Translations under genes and position numbers: made by a program
NCBI RefSeq assembly: GCF_964204865.1
Contig: NC_135258.1
Coordinates: 2,843,001-2,907,000 of the forward strand
DNA: 64,000 bases
Source of the DNA: Styela clava
Taxonomy: Eukaryota > Chordata > Ascidiacea > Stolidobranchia > Styelidae
Reading direction: 5' to 3'
Notes under the pieces: model-generated
Databases searched by the model: none
What the model was told of the DNA's origin: nothing
The model's input: the letters and a program-made list of their open reading frames with translations, nothing else
Shown here: positions 1 through 12,209 of the stretch, piece after piece
Layout: each line of letters opens with the position of its first letter
How positions within the stretch are numbered: the first letter of the stretch is position 1

Positions 1-148
1 ATGTTAGCTTTTAATTAAATAAGAACACATCTAGAAGAGCATGTGTTATAACCCAATTTCTACAGCTTGGTTCTGCTGCCTCCTTACAATGTGCTGCCTG
101 GGGCGGTTGCCCCCTTCGCCCCCTCTAGGAGGTGGTTCGCCCCACGCA
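1..148. other. Unassigned flank of the first repeat
   Basis: No gene is visible. A short C-rich stretch around 95-145 resembles the GC-rich ends of hAT-type elements, but no partner end can be seen. The recognisable repeat begins near 149, so this is foreign DNA abutting a truncated repeat. Confidence 0.3.
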
Positions 149-720
149 TACAATTTGGTATATAAACCAACTAATAAAAGGGTTTAGTCAGAAAATTACA
201 AGCATTCGTGGCTCCGAATACTTGAGAGATCAGACTATACAATATAGACCGGTATGAGTGAAATGTTAGGTGAACTTGTTAACACTTTGATTCAATACGC
301 AAATAAAAGAAAATGCGCAATAGTGTGTTACAATAAGCAGCAATCAACAATGAGTATATATCCTCACTGATTAAAAAAATCTAACTGGAGGTGCACGAAC
401 TATTTGAAACTGTAAGGGGTAAGTAAATATCTAATTTAGGCAAATGGGCAACTACGTACCGTACTGAATTAATAACTTCGTAGTATTTGACAAAGGCTGG
501 CTTTCCCACATGTACTTAACAGTGCGATGTCCGGGTGTGATATACAACAATAGTATTTACCTTACCTTTTTTCCGATTTCTTTTTACCTTAACTTTCTAA
601 AATATCATGAAAATCGACAACAACTGTCAAAGCAGGCACGAACACCATTCGTGCTACGCCTTGAATACGATCTTCGGACAAAAATGCCGGAGTTGCGCAT
701 CATGTTGTTTAATGTCATTG
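149..720 (+). mobile_element. Truncated right arm of the 7-bp-TSD TIR element (copy 0)
   Basis: From about 149 the sequence follows the right arm of the copy at 12860-16670. It ends in the same inverted terminus, AATGTCATTG at 711-720. About 70 bp is missing inside the arm, near 660, compared with 16553-16620. It is followed directly by GTCAGAG (721-727) and the left end of copy 1. Small ORFs here also occur in the other arms and look incidental. Confidence 0.75.
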
Positions 721-1760
721 GTCAGAGCAATGACATTAAACAACATGATAGGCAACTCTGACGTCACTCCATAAGACTACATGCGAAAGATTGTATTTCA
801 TGATACGCTCCAATGCACATATTTCTCGTCGCCTTTCGCGACCGTTTTCCGCTTGCTTTTGCTAATCGGCGTCCTCTTTACATTTAGTACCTGCCTTTTT
901 GCGCCTGTAACGTAAGAAAATAATCTCTATATCTAAGAAGTTTTGCTCACTTGGAAAGCTGGAATGACATACAAGCTGTAAAGAGTAAAATGGACATCAT
1001 AGATTTTTTTTTATCAGAGAAGATTACAAACGCGTTAGCGTAAAGATTTGTGTGGGACATTTTGCAGATAATAACAAAGTTCAAAGGTAGTAATTTTACT
1101 GTTTGCGCTTAAACATTGAAATTTCATTTAAAGAGGGTGTCATACAAAACAGCAAAACTGTTTTTACTTCTCTTAACGGTGCTGTGATACAATTCCATAA
1201 CACAAAGTTTGCACCTATCGAACTTGCCTTAGTAGGTGAATTTTTTGGACAAATTTATTGTGAGGGATTTCGCATGTAATTCTCATTGATTGGTGGCTGT
1301 TTATAATTCCCATTAATTGTGAATTCTGATTATAACAAAGAATTTACTGACACCTTTTTCTTGTCAATACTCCAAGCTGAGGTAATAAACAAGACAATAC
1401 ATTTATGTCAGCTGGAAGCAAAATATGCACACTAATTAAAAGTTTGACACATTGAGATAATACATCTTTACAGAAAATACAAGTTAAAGATATGTATGAC
1501 CATCACATGGTAATTAAAAATAAAATTAATAGGGGCTGTGGAGTATGAAAAGTTCAAGACAAAAAAAAGAACAAAAGTTCATAGCTCATGAACTCTCAAT
1601 TTTGCCTCCATTGCTTTGTGAAGGCCAATATATTCCCAGTGGCTGAATTGGTTTACCTTTATGATAGCAACGATTTTGTATTTAATACGGCAAGATTTTT
1701 TTCAATTTAATTGAAGTGATATTATTTCCCAAAGCAATGCTTGAATTGTCTAGAATAGAT

Positions 1761-2925
1761 CAGTGGTGTCAAACTCATGGGTTTTCGAGAGCCGCATTGC
1801 ATGTTGGAAATTGTAAAAAGGGCCGCAAACAGTTTTTGATAATGTATACTTGAAAGATATTTTCAAGATAGTTTTAGTTTGTGACATATATTAGGATGCA
1901 ACTAAACAGTTGGATTAAGTTTTATTATTTTCTTTAATTTCAAATGCAATTTCATGTTATTATTTGCATTCCACCATTATTGCAAGTTACTGTATTTATT
2001 ACAAAAAATCATAAAATTCTATGTACAACCATCAAAATCATTTTTGAACAAGCTTTGGATAAGGAAAGAATAATACATACACTAAAAAAATGACTTAATT
2101 TAAATATATGGACCTAAAATTAACAAAAATACTACAATATAAACTCAATGTTTTTTAATTACATTTGTCCTGACGTTTGGCATCTTTTTTTTGTGTCACC
2201 AGCATACTAAGGCCAGGATGAAATAATTTTATAGTACCAACTCTAACTACCGAGGTCACATGATCATGGGTTAATCTGGATCTTTGCGAATGTTTAATTA
2301 ATTCCAGTAATGCAAAAAAGTTACTTTTATCATTTCATGTATAGATCAGTAAAAAAACAAGTGACAGATTTTTTCGACAAGACATTTCGCGCCACATTGC
2401 ATGGCATAGGATTGCTTGAATTGTTATTGATATTTAGTAACAAAAAAGTTGTATAATTATATTAATATACAAACATATGGAAATTTTCTGTTCGAAGTTG
2501 GTCTTCGAATTTGTCATATTGACTGCTAAGCTTATTGTGTTTTTTCATTGTACTGATGGAAATATGACAAATTAAACAATGTGCTTCAGAGAATTTTGTG
2601 AAATGCAGAAATATTGCAACTCCCATTTTTTTCGAAAATGCCACCTTCTTCGTGTACTTTGCGTTTAATTTATTCACTCAAGTGTTTTATTCAAGTATTT
2701 TTTTGCTAGCTTGATGTGTATTCTTAAATGGGTTAAAATGTGAACAAAAAAAATTATTTTTTCAAAACTACTTTCAGTAAATTGTTTTCTGTGTGAATAT
2801 TCAATTTCACTTTAAAAAGTTTGAAAAATCTGTTACATTTAGATAAAAAAAACTTCCAAAATACTATTACAATTATTGTTAAGCGTTCGAGGCCGCACTG
2901 GAAGTTCTCTGGGGCCGCGAGTTTG
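1761..2925 (-). mobile_element. Nested hAT derivative inside copy 1
   Basis: It begins CAGTGGTGTCAAACTC, a typical hAT terminus, and ends in the GC-rich partner GGCCGCGAGTTTG. The last bases are trimmed relative to the version in copy 3. The same element sits at the same place in all three outer copies, so it was inserted before the outer element multiplied. The protein relic at 2462-2677 belongs to it. Confidence 0.7.
2462..2677 (-). pseudogene. Degenerate N-terminal fragment of a ZBED/GTF2IRD2-like hAT transposase
   Basis: An open stretch of 71 codons contains CLICHISISTMKKHN followed by YDKFEDQLRTE. This resembles the N-terminal zinc-binding segment of ZBED5/FAM200-like hAT transposases, where a C-x2-C pair is followed by a H..TKH segment and a KY....G..R motif. 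The second histidine pair is not preserved and no catalytic domain follows. The equivalent region in copy 2 (about 8459-8660, plus) carries stops. I read it as a fossil coding start inside an internally deleted hAT. Confidence 0.45.
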
Positions 2926-3641
2926 GTCTAGATTGAAGTTGTCCAAAATATATACCAATATTTTATCATGAATCATGATTATACCCTTTCCTGAATTTCT
3001 TCTACAGTACTACCAAAAGTTGATGGACCAAATATAACACAGGTGTAGTGAGTGACCCGGTTTAGTCAGAAAATTCAAGCATTCTTATACTTGAGAGATC
3101 AGACTATACAATATGCTCCTGTATGAGTAAAATGTTAGGTGAACTTGTTAACCCTTTGATTCAATACGCAAATAAAAGTTATTGAGCAATAGTATGTTAC
3201 AGCAATGAGTATATATTCCTCACTGATAAAAAAATCTAACTGGAGGTGCATGAACTATTTGAAACCATAAGGGGTAAGTAAATATGCAATTTCGGCAAAT
3301 GGACAACTACGTACCGTACTGAATTAATAACTTCGTAGTATTTGACAAAAGCTGGCTTTCCCACATGTACTAAACAGTGCGATGCCCGGGTGTGATATAC
3401 AACAATAGTATTTACCTTACCTTTTTCCAATTTCTTTCTACCTCAACTTTACAAAATATCATTAAAATTGACAACAACTATCAAAGCAGGCACGAACACC
3501 ATTCGTGCTATTCCCTGAAAGCAGCACACATCCGCTCGTTTTCGTTTCGTCAAGTATGTGCATTGGAGCGTGCTATCGGATACGATCTTCGGCCAAAATG
3601 GCGGAGTTGCGCATCATGTTGTTTAATGTCATTGGTCAGAG

Positions 3642-4524
3642 CGAGCAGTTCTTGATGTCTCAATGATTGAGCATCCTCGCTATGGTTTCGATTGAATTTT
3701 GTAAATATGGATTATAAACGTACTTCGTTAAAATTCTGTTGTTTTTGATTTTATTGCTCATTCACACAAAGTTTGGTTTTACAGTTAACACACGTTGAGT
3801 CCGCAAAGATTTTACCTGGTGTGAAAATAGTCCGCGACCAAAAAAGGCTGGGAAACACTGCACTATTGGTACTACACGATCTGAGTTTGAACAACACGAA
3901 AGAAAATAGTCCGCGACCAAAAAAGGCTGGGAAACACTGCACTATTGGTACTGCACGATCTGAGTTTGAACAACACTAAAGAAAAATATTGGTCAAAACG
4001 AATAACTTTATTTTACCGATTTACAACCATTTCTGATGAGCTATGATTTTAAACAAAGGTGTTTTGCTATAACAATGCAATAACATACCTCAAAGGTTAC
4101 TTTTTCCGGAAGTTTGTATCAGGACTTTAAAACCTTCTCTGGTTTCGACTCTTTACGTTCCAATTACGTCACGTTTAGTATACGCGGAAAATCGTTACGG
4201 GGCGTAGGTTCGCTATTCCGTAGATTCATAACTATGGACCTTTCCCCGAGCATCGACTTCCTTGTTTACTTCGTGACATTGGCCAATCATCAAGATGCAA
4301 AAAGTGACGTAACAAAGGTCGCTTTTCGCATCCGCTCAGACACTTTTCTCACTCAGACAGATTTTCAAGCGTGGTCGTAAACATTACCTTGTTTTCGCGT
4401 TTTTGTACTCTATTCGTTAGTTTTCTATTGTGTTTCGGAAACTTAAATATAAAACAAATAATTCAATGATCACTCTGTATTCCTAAGAGTTTTAATTTAA
4501 TTGCAGTAATATAAAATTAGTGTA
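3642..4524. other. Spacer with transposon debris, no gene
   Basis: The stretch 3840-3871 matches a hAT-type terminus in reverse (GGCTGGGAAACACTG). Otherwise it is AT-rich DNA with incidental ORFs. Nothing is recognisable in 3985-4524. Confidence 0.4.
3823..3980 (+). repeat. Tandem duplication, 2 x 79 bp
   Basis: Two units (3823-3901 and 3902-3980) begin GAAAATAGTCCGCGACC and differ at only a few bases. Each contains a hAT-like end. This is a local duplication of transposon debris. Confidence 0.85.
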
Positions 4525-4740
4525 GAAATAGGTGTGATAGACTAGGCTAAAATTCTTCACCGGTACTTTTAAAAAACAGATTGTTGTATGCGATGAATCA
4601 TAATGACGGTTTGTAACACATACCCCGTTTTACAGGCGCCAACTCGCAGAGGCACTTTTAAAATAGCCCGAAAATTTTGCAATGGTAAAGTATAGAAGGA
4701 ATTTTTCGGTGGTCAAAGGTCGGGGAAAGGTCCATTGGAC
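4525..4740 (+). repeat. Dispersed repeat C, copy 1
   Basis: The segment GGTGTGATAGACTAGGC onward to about 4740 is matched by 22130-22340, with substitutions throughout. The family is unknown and no TIR was found. Confidence 0.65.
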
Positions 4741-5428
4741 TCCTTCCAGACGAGGTCGTAGCATTCGACCACGAGATCTGTTTAGATTAGAGTGTATCTC
4801 AAAGGATCCTTGCATTTCCGCTGAGGCCTTGAACTATCGTTCGTGTTATTGCTATCAGAAATTGCGTCTTCAAGAGTATAACGCCTGGGTGCATCTTTAC
4901 TACTTTTAGCTTTTTTCGGATTTATAGGGGTCGGAGCCCCCCCGATTATTGATATGCAGAAAGAAAAAACAAGTTATCAAAATATGGAATTTTTAATATA
5001 CTTTGCGAAGAATGAAAATCTATTACTAGTAATAGAAACAAATACCGCTTTGGAAGTAATCATTACTAACAAATTGCAATCAGACAAACTGTAAAATTTA
5101 TGATTGCTGCATCCCAACTATTATCTACCACTACTTTTATGCTCCATCTGAAACTAATTTGCATCATCTGGGCTACGCTAAGTTTTACCGTGCTCATCGG
5201 AGTTGCTGCGGATGGTCGGTGGATTATCTAGTAGATTTTGTGAAACTGGAAAGTTTGATCGAAGCGAGAATAAATATCGAGGGAGAGATGGTGCATCAAC
5301 AAGGCTGTAAACGAAGCAGACAGGTTAGAGGGAATGATAGAGAAAAATGCGCAACAAAATGCATCACATATTGCCATCAATACAATATAACGAAAATTAT
5401 GAGTCATTGAGTTCTTCGCAAAGACCCT
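4741..5428. other. No recognisable gene
   Basis: AT-rich sequence with short ORFs (for example an 83-codon one at 5159-5410) that show no recognisable domain. It may be the 5' part of the MULE-like relic that follows. Confidence 0.3.
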
Positions 5429-6720
5429 ATGTATCACATACTTTTTCGCCATCGCGTGCTGTATAAGGAAAAATCAAGAGCGAAAAACAGGATTTCAGAA
5501 AAACAAAATCTCCAATTGTCAACTTGGGGAAAAAAGTCAAAACTGGAGAAAATACCATATATCCACGGGGATGTCAGAGTAATAAGTCAAAATCAATTAG
5601 AAAAATACACTACATTTTGTCAACAGAATAGCATCTATTTCGACTCTACTGGGGGAATAATAAAACAAAGTGCGGGGCTTCCTGATCTTCAACTTCACAC
5701 TCTGTTGGTGAGAAATCCGTACCGTGGAAACATTTTTTTGCCTGTTGCAGTTAACGTTACCACTCGGCCTAGAGTTCTCGACATTAGAATTTTTCTTCGG
5801 GAATTCCTTTGCACTTCAACTACAAATTTGTAAAACCAAAGTTCGTCCATTTCAAATTATGATAGATGGTTTGAAGCCTTTGTGGAATAGTGTACTGAAG
5901 TGCTCCGGTAATGAACCAGGGCTCTAATATTAAATTCGCTGTTTTCGTATTATTTGTGGCCATCCGAATGAACGGGATTTAAACCTAACAATAGTGAAGA
6001 ACTGTTACAGTCACGCAATGAAAGTCACAAAAATAATGTGCTCAAAACATACAAAGATTAATAACAGTACCGTCAGGAAGTGGAGAAGTGGGTTTTTTAA
6101 TTGCGAAACATTGCCAGGAGTTGATAAAATATTCGAAAACTTTGTTAGAATAACAAATTGCCGAGAGACATCTTTTTTAGTCGATGACAACTTTAAGAAA
6201 CTTTAGCAAAGTGAACACGAACAAAACTTTCCCCCAAATGCGGGCATGGATGAAGATGATTTGGTACAAGATGAAGAGGAATTCGTTATTTCAAGTAAGA
6301 CGGATGACTTCCAACAAAAACCAAAAATTTCCATTTTTTACGATACTTCAAATTGACTACCGATTTCCGACAGTCAAATACTTACATAAAACATAAATTT
6401 GTTAAATAAACAGATACTGAAAATTATTATGATGAAAAATTCTGCGATAAAATTGTTCAAATGATTTTCAGTCGGATATCAGCAACTTCCAAGCTTATGT
6501 TAGGTGATCTGTCGCGCCATGCCAGCGCATTCATAACTTTCGAGGAAGAAAAAATATATGATTCACAATCGGAAAAATATTCAACTGTACAAAAACTTCC
6601 CGTTCAGAACATTTCATGTCATAACAGAACTCAGGGTTGCATTGAACAGCATTTCTGGTATTTGAAGCATATCATTCTAAATAACCAAAGTGCGTCTGGC
6701 ATTGACCATTCCATTCATCT
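5429..6720 (+). pseudogene. Degenerate MULE-like transposase
   Basis: Three pieces in order match a MULE-type RNase H-fold transposase. Around 5636-5815 there is YFDSTGG, then LLVRNP and a conserved hydrophobic run, the usual surroundings of the first catalytic Asp. After a frameshift near 5830 comes IMIDGLKPLWNSVL, the second Asp region, then NCYSHAMKV, a C..H motif. At about 6620-6700 NRTQGCIEQHFWYLKH fits the C-terminal segment with an E. Several stops and at least three frameshifts interrupt it. The relic ends where a hAT terminus begins at 6725. The family is known from animal transposons; the assignment here is by motif order only. Confidence 0.5.
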
Positions 6721-6724
6721 ATAT

Positions 6725-7078
6725 CAGGGGTGGCCAACCCAAGAGCCGTATTTCGTACTTCATAATCGCGAAAAGCCACAGCATAAACAAAAACACGCGC
6801 GAACATCAGATATACCTTTACTGGGCTCTGATTGGATGCTAGTTTAATGTAAATGTCACTAACCAACATGATTATGACATAAATTTACAAGCCATTTATT
6901 GTTATGCATGCTAATTGGTGGGACTTTTGGCATTCCTTAGATTGAACAATCCTTTTTAAATTTGGCTTGTATGTCGTTGCAGCCAACCGAAGCAATTCTT
7001 TCACATTCAGAACAGATCAATGCTTTGATTTCACGTGTTTTAGGACAGAAAACACAATTTTGCAGATGTATGTTGACC
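6725..7078 (-). pseudogene. 3' end of a hAT transposon with transposase C-terminus
   Basis: The terminus CAGGGGTGGCCAACCC at 6725 is a hAT end. Reading minus from 7077, the frame gives STYICKIVFSVLKHVKSKH, one TGA stop, then SVLNVKELLRLAATTY and a CQKSH end. This is the classic hAT dimerisation C-terminus (GSTY.CE..FS.MK..KSK.RS.L). The stop replaces the Arg expected after KSKH, consistent with CGA to TGA decay. The upstream codons (SMFG) lie on the far side of copy 2, at 10692-10735. So copy 2 was inserted into this coding sequence. Confidence 0.7.
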
Positions 7079-10000
7079 CAATGACATTAAACAACATGAT
7101 GCGCAACTCCGGCATTTTTGGCCGAAGATCGTATCCGATAGCACGCTCCAATGCACATACTTGACGAGACGAAAACGAGCGGATGTGTGCTGCTTTCAAA
7201 GCATAGCACGAATGGTGTTCGTGCCTGCTTTGACAGTTGTTGTCGATTTCAATGAAATTTTGGAAAGTTGAGGTAAAAAGAAATCGGAAAAAAGTAAGGT
7301 AAATACTATTGTTGTGTACCACATCCGGACATCGCCGTGTTAAGTACATGTGAGAATGCCAGCTTTTGTCAAATACTACGAAGTTATTAATTCAGTACGG
7401 TACGTAGTTGCCCATTTGCCGAAATTGCATATTTACTTACCCCTTATGGTTTCAAATAGTCTATGCACCTTTATTTAGATTTTATTAATTAGTCAGGATA
7501 TTTACTCATTGCTGTAACATACTATTGCGCATTCACTTTTATTTGCGTATTGAATCAAAGGGTTAACAAGTTCACCTAACATTTCACTCATACCAGTCTA
7601 TATTTTATAGTCTGATCTCTCAAGTATTTGGAGCCACGAATGCTTGTAATTTTCTGACTAAACCCTATTATCAGTTGGTTTATATACCAAATTCAGTAAA
7701 ACATTTTTTACATAAAACATGAGATTTATTAGCTTTTCCATTCTAAATCATTTAGACTGCTTTATTTATTCCTAACTAAAATTAATAAATCTCCTCTCTT
7801 TCTTCAGATGTGAAAGTTGTGGACAAACCTGTCTAAGCATTGTGAGACTCCTGCAGCACAAGAGGCAATAGCAAAAATAGTAAGTATATCAATCAAGAAA
7901 TTAAGTCGACATCAAGCAAAATTTTCAACTATTCGTCTAATATCAATTTCCTATTATTTATTCACAGAAGAACTATAACAGAGGGGGAGATATCAGAAGT
8001 CTGGCGACATATCAGTGACAGTGCAGGGATTGAGGAAACTAACTAAAAATTCTAAAGCGTAAGATTGCATAAGCGGTCTTATTTGTAAAAAGGCACAAAA
8101 CACGCCAGACATACTTAAAACAGCTTTGGAAAATGAGGATTACGGGTAACTCACTACACCTGTGTTATATTTAGTTCAGCAACTTTTGGTAGTACTATGG
8201 AAGAAATCCAGGAAAGGGTATAATCATGATTCATGATAAAATACTGTTATATATATTTTGGACAACTTCAAGTTTTTTTTTTCTAAATATAATAGATTTT
8301 TCAAACCTTTTAAAGTGAAATTGATTATTCACACAGAAAACAATTTACTGAAAGTAGTTATAAAAAATTAATTTTTTTTGTTCACATTTTGACCCAATTA
8401 GGAAAACACATCAAGCTAGCAAAAGAATACTTGAATAAAACCCTTGAGTGATTAAATTAAACGCAAAGTACATGAAGAAGGTTGCATTTTCGAAGAAAAT
8501 GGGAGTTGCAATATTTCTGCATTTCACAAAATTCTGAAGCACATTGATTAATTTGTCATATTTCCATCAATACAATGAAAAAACACAATAAGCTCAGCAG
8601 TCAATATGACAAATTTGATGACCAACTTCGAACAGAAAATTTCCATGTGTTTGTATATTAATATAATTATACAACGACTTAGTTACTAAAAATCAATATC
8701 AATAATAATTCAAGCAATCCTATGCCATGCAATGTGGCGCGAAATGTCTTGTCGCAAAAATCTGTCATTTGTTTTTTTACTGAATTATACATGAAATGAT
8801 AAAAGTAACTTTTTTGCATTACTGGAATTAATTAAACATTCGCAAAGATCCAAATTAACCCATGATCATGTGACCTCGTTAGTTAGAGTTGGTACTATAA
8901 AATCATTTCAGCCTGGCCTTAGTATGCTGGTGACACAAAAAAGATGCCAAACGTCAGGACAAATGTAAATAAAAAAACATTGAGTTTATACTGTAGTATT
9001 TTTGTTAATTTTAGGTTCATATATTTAGATTGAGTCATTTTTAGTGTATGTATTATTCTTTTCTTATCCAAAGCTTGTTCAAAAATGATTTTGATGGTTG
9101 TATATAGAATTTTATGATTTTTTATAATAAATACAGTAACTTGCAATAATAGTGGAATTCAAATATTAATATGTAATTGCATTTGAACTTAAATAAAATA
9201 ATAAAACTTAATCCAACTGTTTAGTTGCATCACAATATATGTCACAAACTAAAACTATCTTAAAAAATATCTTTCAAGTATACATTATCAAAAACTGTTT
9301 GCGACCCTTTTTACAATTTCCAAAATGCAATGCGGCTCTCGAAAACCCATGAGTTTGACACCACTGACTAAAACTATCTGAAAAATACACCACTGACAGT
9401 TTGACACCACTGATCTATTCTAGACGATTCAAGCATTGCTTTGGGAAATAATATCACTTCAATTAAATTGAAAAAAATCTCGCTATATTAAATACAAAAT
9501 CGTTGCTATCATAAAGATAAATCAATTCAGCCACTCGAAATATATTGGCCTTCACAGAGCAATGGAGGCAAAATTGAGAGTTCATGAGCTATGAACTTTT
9601 GTTCTTTTCTTTGTCTTGAACTTCTCATATTCCACAGCCCCTATTAATTTTTTTTTTTAATTTTAATTACCATGCGATGGTCATACATATCTTTAACTTG
9701 TATTTTCTTTTATGATGTATTATCTCAATGTGTCGAACTATTAATTAGTGTGCATATTTTGCTTCCAGATGACATAAATGTATTGTCTTGTTTATTATCT
9801 CAGCTTGGAGTATTGACAAGAAAAAGGTGCCAGTAAATTACGTAAAAATTTTTTTAACTCTTTGTTATAATCAGAATTCACAATTGATGGGAAATATAAA
9901 CAGCCCGCAATTAATGAGAATTATATGCGAAATCCCTCAGAATAAATTTGTCTCCTAAAATCAAGGAAGGCTAAACATATAGGTAGTTTCCATCCACACA

Positions 10001-10691
10001 AGGCTTTCAAGAAGACTTGCTCGAGCAAGTTAAATAAATGAGCATCGTCAAGTGAAGATAATATTAATTAGTGGGCTATGAGCTAAATTCCTAAATTTAA
10101 ACAAACCTATCTACGAGGCATTATGTACCAGCAATGTTACCTACGATTAACTGAATATGTGATATGTCTAATAAATTCACCTACTAAAGCAAGTTCGATA
10201 GGTGCAAACTTTGTGTTATGAAATTGTATCACAGTACCGTTAAAAGAGGACAAAACAGTTTTGCTGTTTTGTATGACACTCTCTTAAAATGAAATTTCAA
10301 TGTTTAAGTGCAAACATTAAAACTACTAACTTTGAACTTTGTCATTATCTGCAAAATGTTCCACACAAATCTTTCCGCTATCGCGTTTGTAATCTTCTCT
10401 GATACAAAAAAACGTCTATGATGTCCAGAATTGCTCTCTACAGCTTGTCTGTCATTCCAGCTTTCTAAGTGAGCAAAACTTCTTAGATATAGAGATTATT
10501 TTCTTTCGTTATACGCGCAAAAAGGCAGGTACTACACGTAAAGGAGACGCCGAGTAGCAAAAGCGAGCGGAAAACGGTCGCGAAAGGCGACAAGAAATAT
10601 GTGCATTGGGGCGTATCATGAAATACAATCTGTCGCGTGTAGTCTTATGGAGTGACGTCAGAGTTGCCTATCATGTTGTTTAATGTCATTG
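7079..10691 (-). mobile_element. TIR DNA transposon, copy 2 (3.6 kb, inverted)
   Basis: Same family as 728-3634, in reverse orientation. Ends are CAATGACATT (7079) and AATGTCATTG (10691). The 7-bp GTTGACC flanks it at 7072-7078 and 10692-10698. It contains the nested hAT, about 8270-9412, with its BED-like relic broken by stops. At about 7808-8045 there is exon-like sequence with a GTAAGT donor (7879) and a TTCACAG acceptor, but I could not join a sustained frame. Confidence 0.8.
8270..9412 (+). mobile_element. Nested hAT derivative inside copy 2
   Basis: Reverse orientation of 1761-2925. It terminates in GACACCACTG at 9412 and shows a small local duplication of that terminus at 9352-9412. 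The other end has decayed into a T-run near 8275. Coding remnants around 8459-8660 have in-frame stops. Confidence 0.6.
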
Positions 10692-10734
10692 GTTGACCCA
10701 AACATTGACAATATGATAAGCGCAGCTCATTTGA

Positions 10735-12103
10735 CTTTGGGGTATTTTTGGCTGTGAATTCTGTGGAACATAATATCGATCACACTGAGAAGCTGTGTGA
10801 ACTCTGCCATGACATCTCTGGCACAGGTTCTCCGGAAAATTCCTACGTATGTGACCCTTGGCACCACAGCCATAACAAGTAATACCTGCATTCCTACGCC
10901 CACCCTTCTGACGGGAAAATCGGGGTCGATGACCTTCATCAAACCTAGCACAAAAATGGTCAAGCATATCTTTAATATCATTCCGCAGCTTACTAAATTC
11001 AGACTCACTCAGACCATCATCACACCCAGAATTATTCACCACAGCTACCATGGGCTTATTAGCACGATTACAACCGAGTGCACTGTGCGTAGCATCAATA
11101 GAATGACATACATCAGCCACCGTAATTGATTCATTCAAACTCTGAGTCTGCCTGATGGTCAAAGTCTTACACATCTCGAAATCAGGAAAACCTGAAATGA
11201 AACGCTGCTTAATCAGATTCTCACGAGCAATAACATCCAAAGAAGGATAAGCCTTCCTCGACAATGCACGAAGAAAAGTAGCATATTCCGTTGGCGTCTC
11301 AGTGGCCAACTTCTTCCTGTTATTAAACAGAGTAGCAAAGTATGACTCCTTACCCTCTGGATAATAACGCTTTTTCAAGTGATTCACTGCAACACTCAAA
11401 CTTTGCCTATCTGGAAGGAATAATTCATTCAACAAGGACAAAGCCTTCCCACGCATACATGCAGCAAAATGTACACCAGCAATTTTATCAGTCCATCCAT
11501 TACCACATTTAAAAGTATCAGGCTGTATATCCATTCTCATACTATTATTCATACCAAAAGGAACCGCCTTGCAATCAGTAACATTACCATTCACACTTGC
11601 ATGCATAGGTGTACCTGGTCAACCACACACTCATCAGCAAAATTCAATTTTTTAATAGTACCGGTACCTTCTACCAAACATTCCTTACCAGGGCGGTCAA
11701 GTTCACCATTTTTATCAACACACTTGGGCATCTCAGGGGTTTTTAAAATAGGTTTAGAAATGAATGATGGCACCTCACCCTCATCCATGGCCTCGTCAAT
11801 GCTCTCCAGACGGGCACCTCACCCTCATCCATGGCCTCGTCAATGCTCTCCAGACGGCTTACAACCCGTTCGAGTACTTCCTTCATGCAAAAATCTCTTT
11901 CTTCAAGTTGTATAACACTGGTCTTTACTTACTATTTTCAGTTGAGACAAAGCATCTTGCAGTTGTCCAGACAGTTCTTTATTTTCAGCTTCCAGTGATT
12001 TATTCTTATCCTCAATTTCTTTGTTTTTGGGTTTCATCTGGGCAATTTTATTCCATATTACATTTCGTTCCTGGTCGCAATTCTTTCTTCGGTGTGACAT
12101 CAT
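10735..12103 (-). pseudogene. gag: Degenerate retrotransposon gag
   Basis: Read on minus, a coiled-coil N-terminus (12103-11903, rich in K/E/N/Q) is followed by frameshifted segments and then a long frame from 11606. The long frame has a capsid-like helical region and two CCHC zinc knuckles near its end. The first, CYGCGAKGH, has Phe where the last Cys belongs. The second, CQRCHGRVHTASQC, is complete. A 44-bp tandem duplication (11770-11857) and further indels break the frame. No protease, reverse transcriptase or integrase follows, because the sequence passes into the hAT fragment near 10735. Gag would have packaged element RNA in cytoplasmic particles. Metaviridae-type (Gypsy) is likely but not proven. 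Confidence 0.65.
11770..11857. repeat. Tandem duplication, 2 x 44 bp, inside gag
   Basis: Units 11770-11813 and 11814-11857 begin GCACCTCACCCTCATCCATG and are identical. The unit length is not a multiple of three, so it shifts the gag frame. Confidence 0.9.
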
Positions 12104-12209
12104 GAACCTTTGATCAAAAAATCGTCTGATTTTTCAATTCTGGCGCTTGCTCGTCAATTTGCAACGGTAAGATTTAACCGGAATACCGGTAGGTGCTCGC
12201 CACTAATAC

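Larger units (their letters stand above)
728..3634 (+). mobile_element. TIR DNA transposon, copy 1 (2.9 kb, no intact gene)
   Basis: The left end starts CAATGACATTAAACAACATG and the right end is its inverted partner, finishing CATTG at 3634. Similarity between the ends continues imperfectly for about 100 bp. The 7-bp GTCAGAG occurs on both sides (721-727 and 3635-3641) as a target duplication. Compared with copy 3 this copy lacks about 0.6 kb near 3050 and a few hundred bp near 1240. It carries a nested hAT derivative. No transposase for the outer element is recognisable, so its superfamily stays open. Confidence 0.8.

Noticed and set aside
510-761. 83-codon ORF and its relatives at 3377, 7017 and 16400 (shared MYLTVRCPG-type starts)
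   Set aside because: They lie in the right arm and TIR of the repeated element, differ in frame and length between copies, and encode no recognisable domain.
7808-8045. Possible two-exon gene in copy 2 with a GTAAGT donor and TTCACAG acceptor
   Set aside because: Codon phases do not join into a frame free of stops, and copy 3 does not rescue it.
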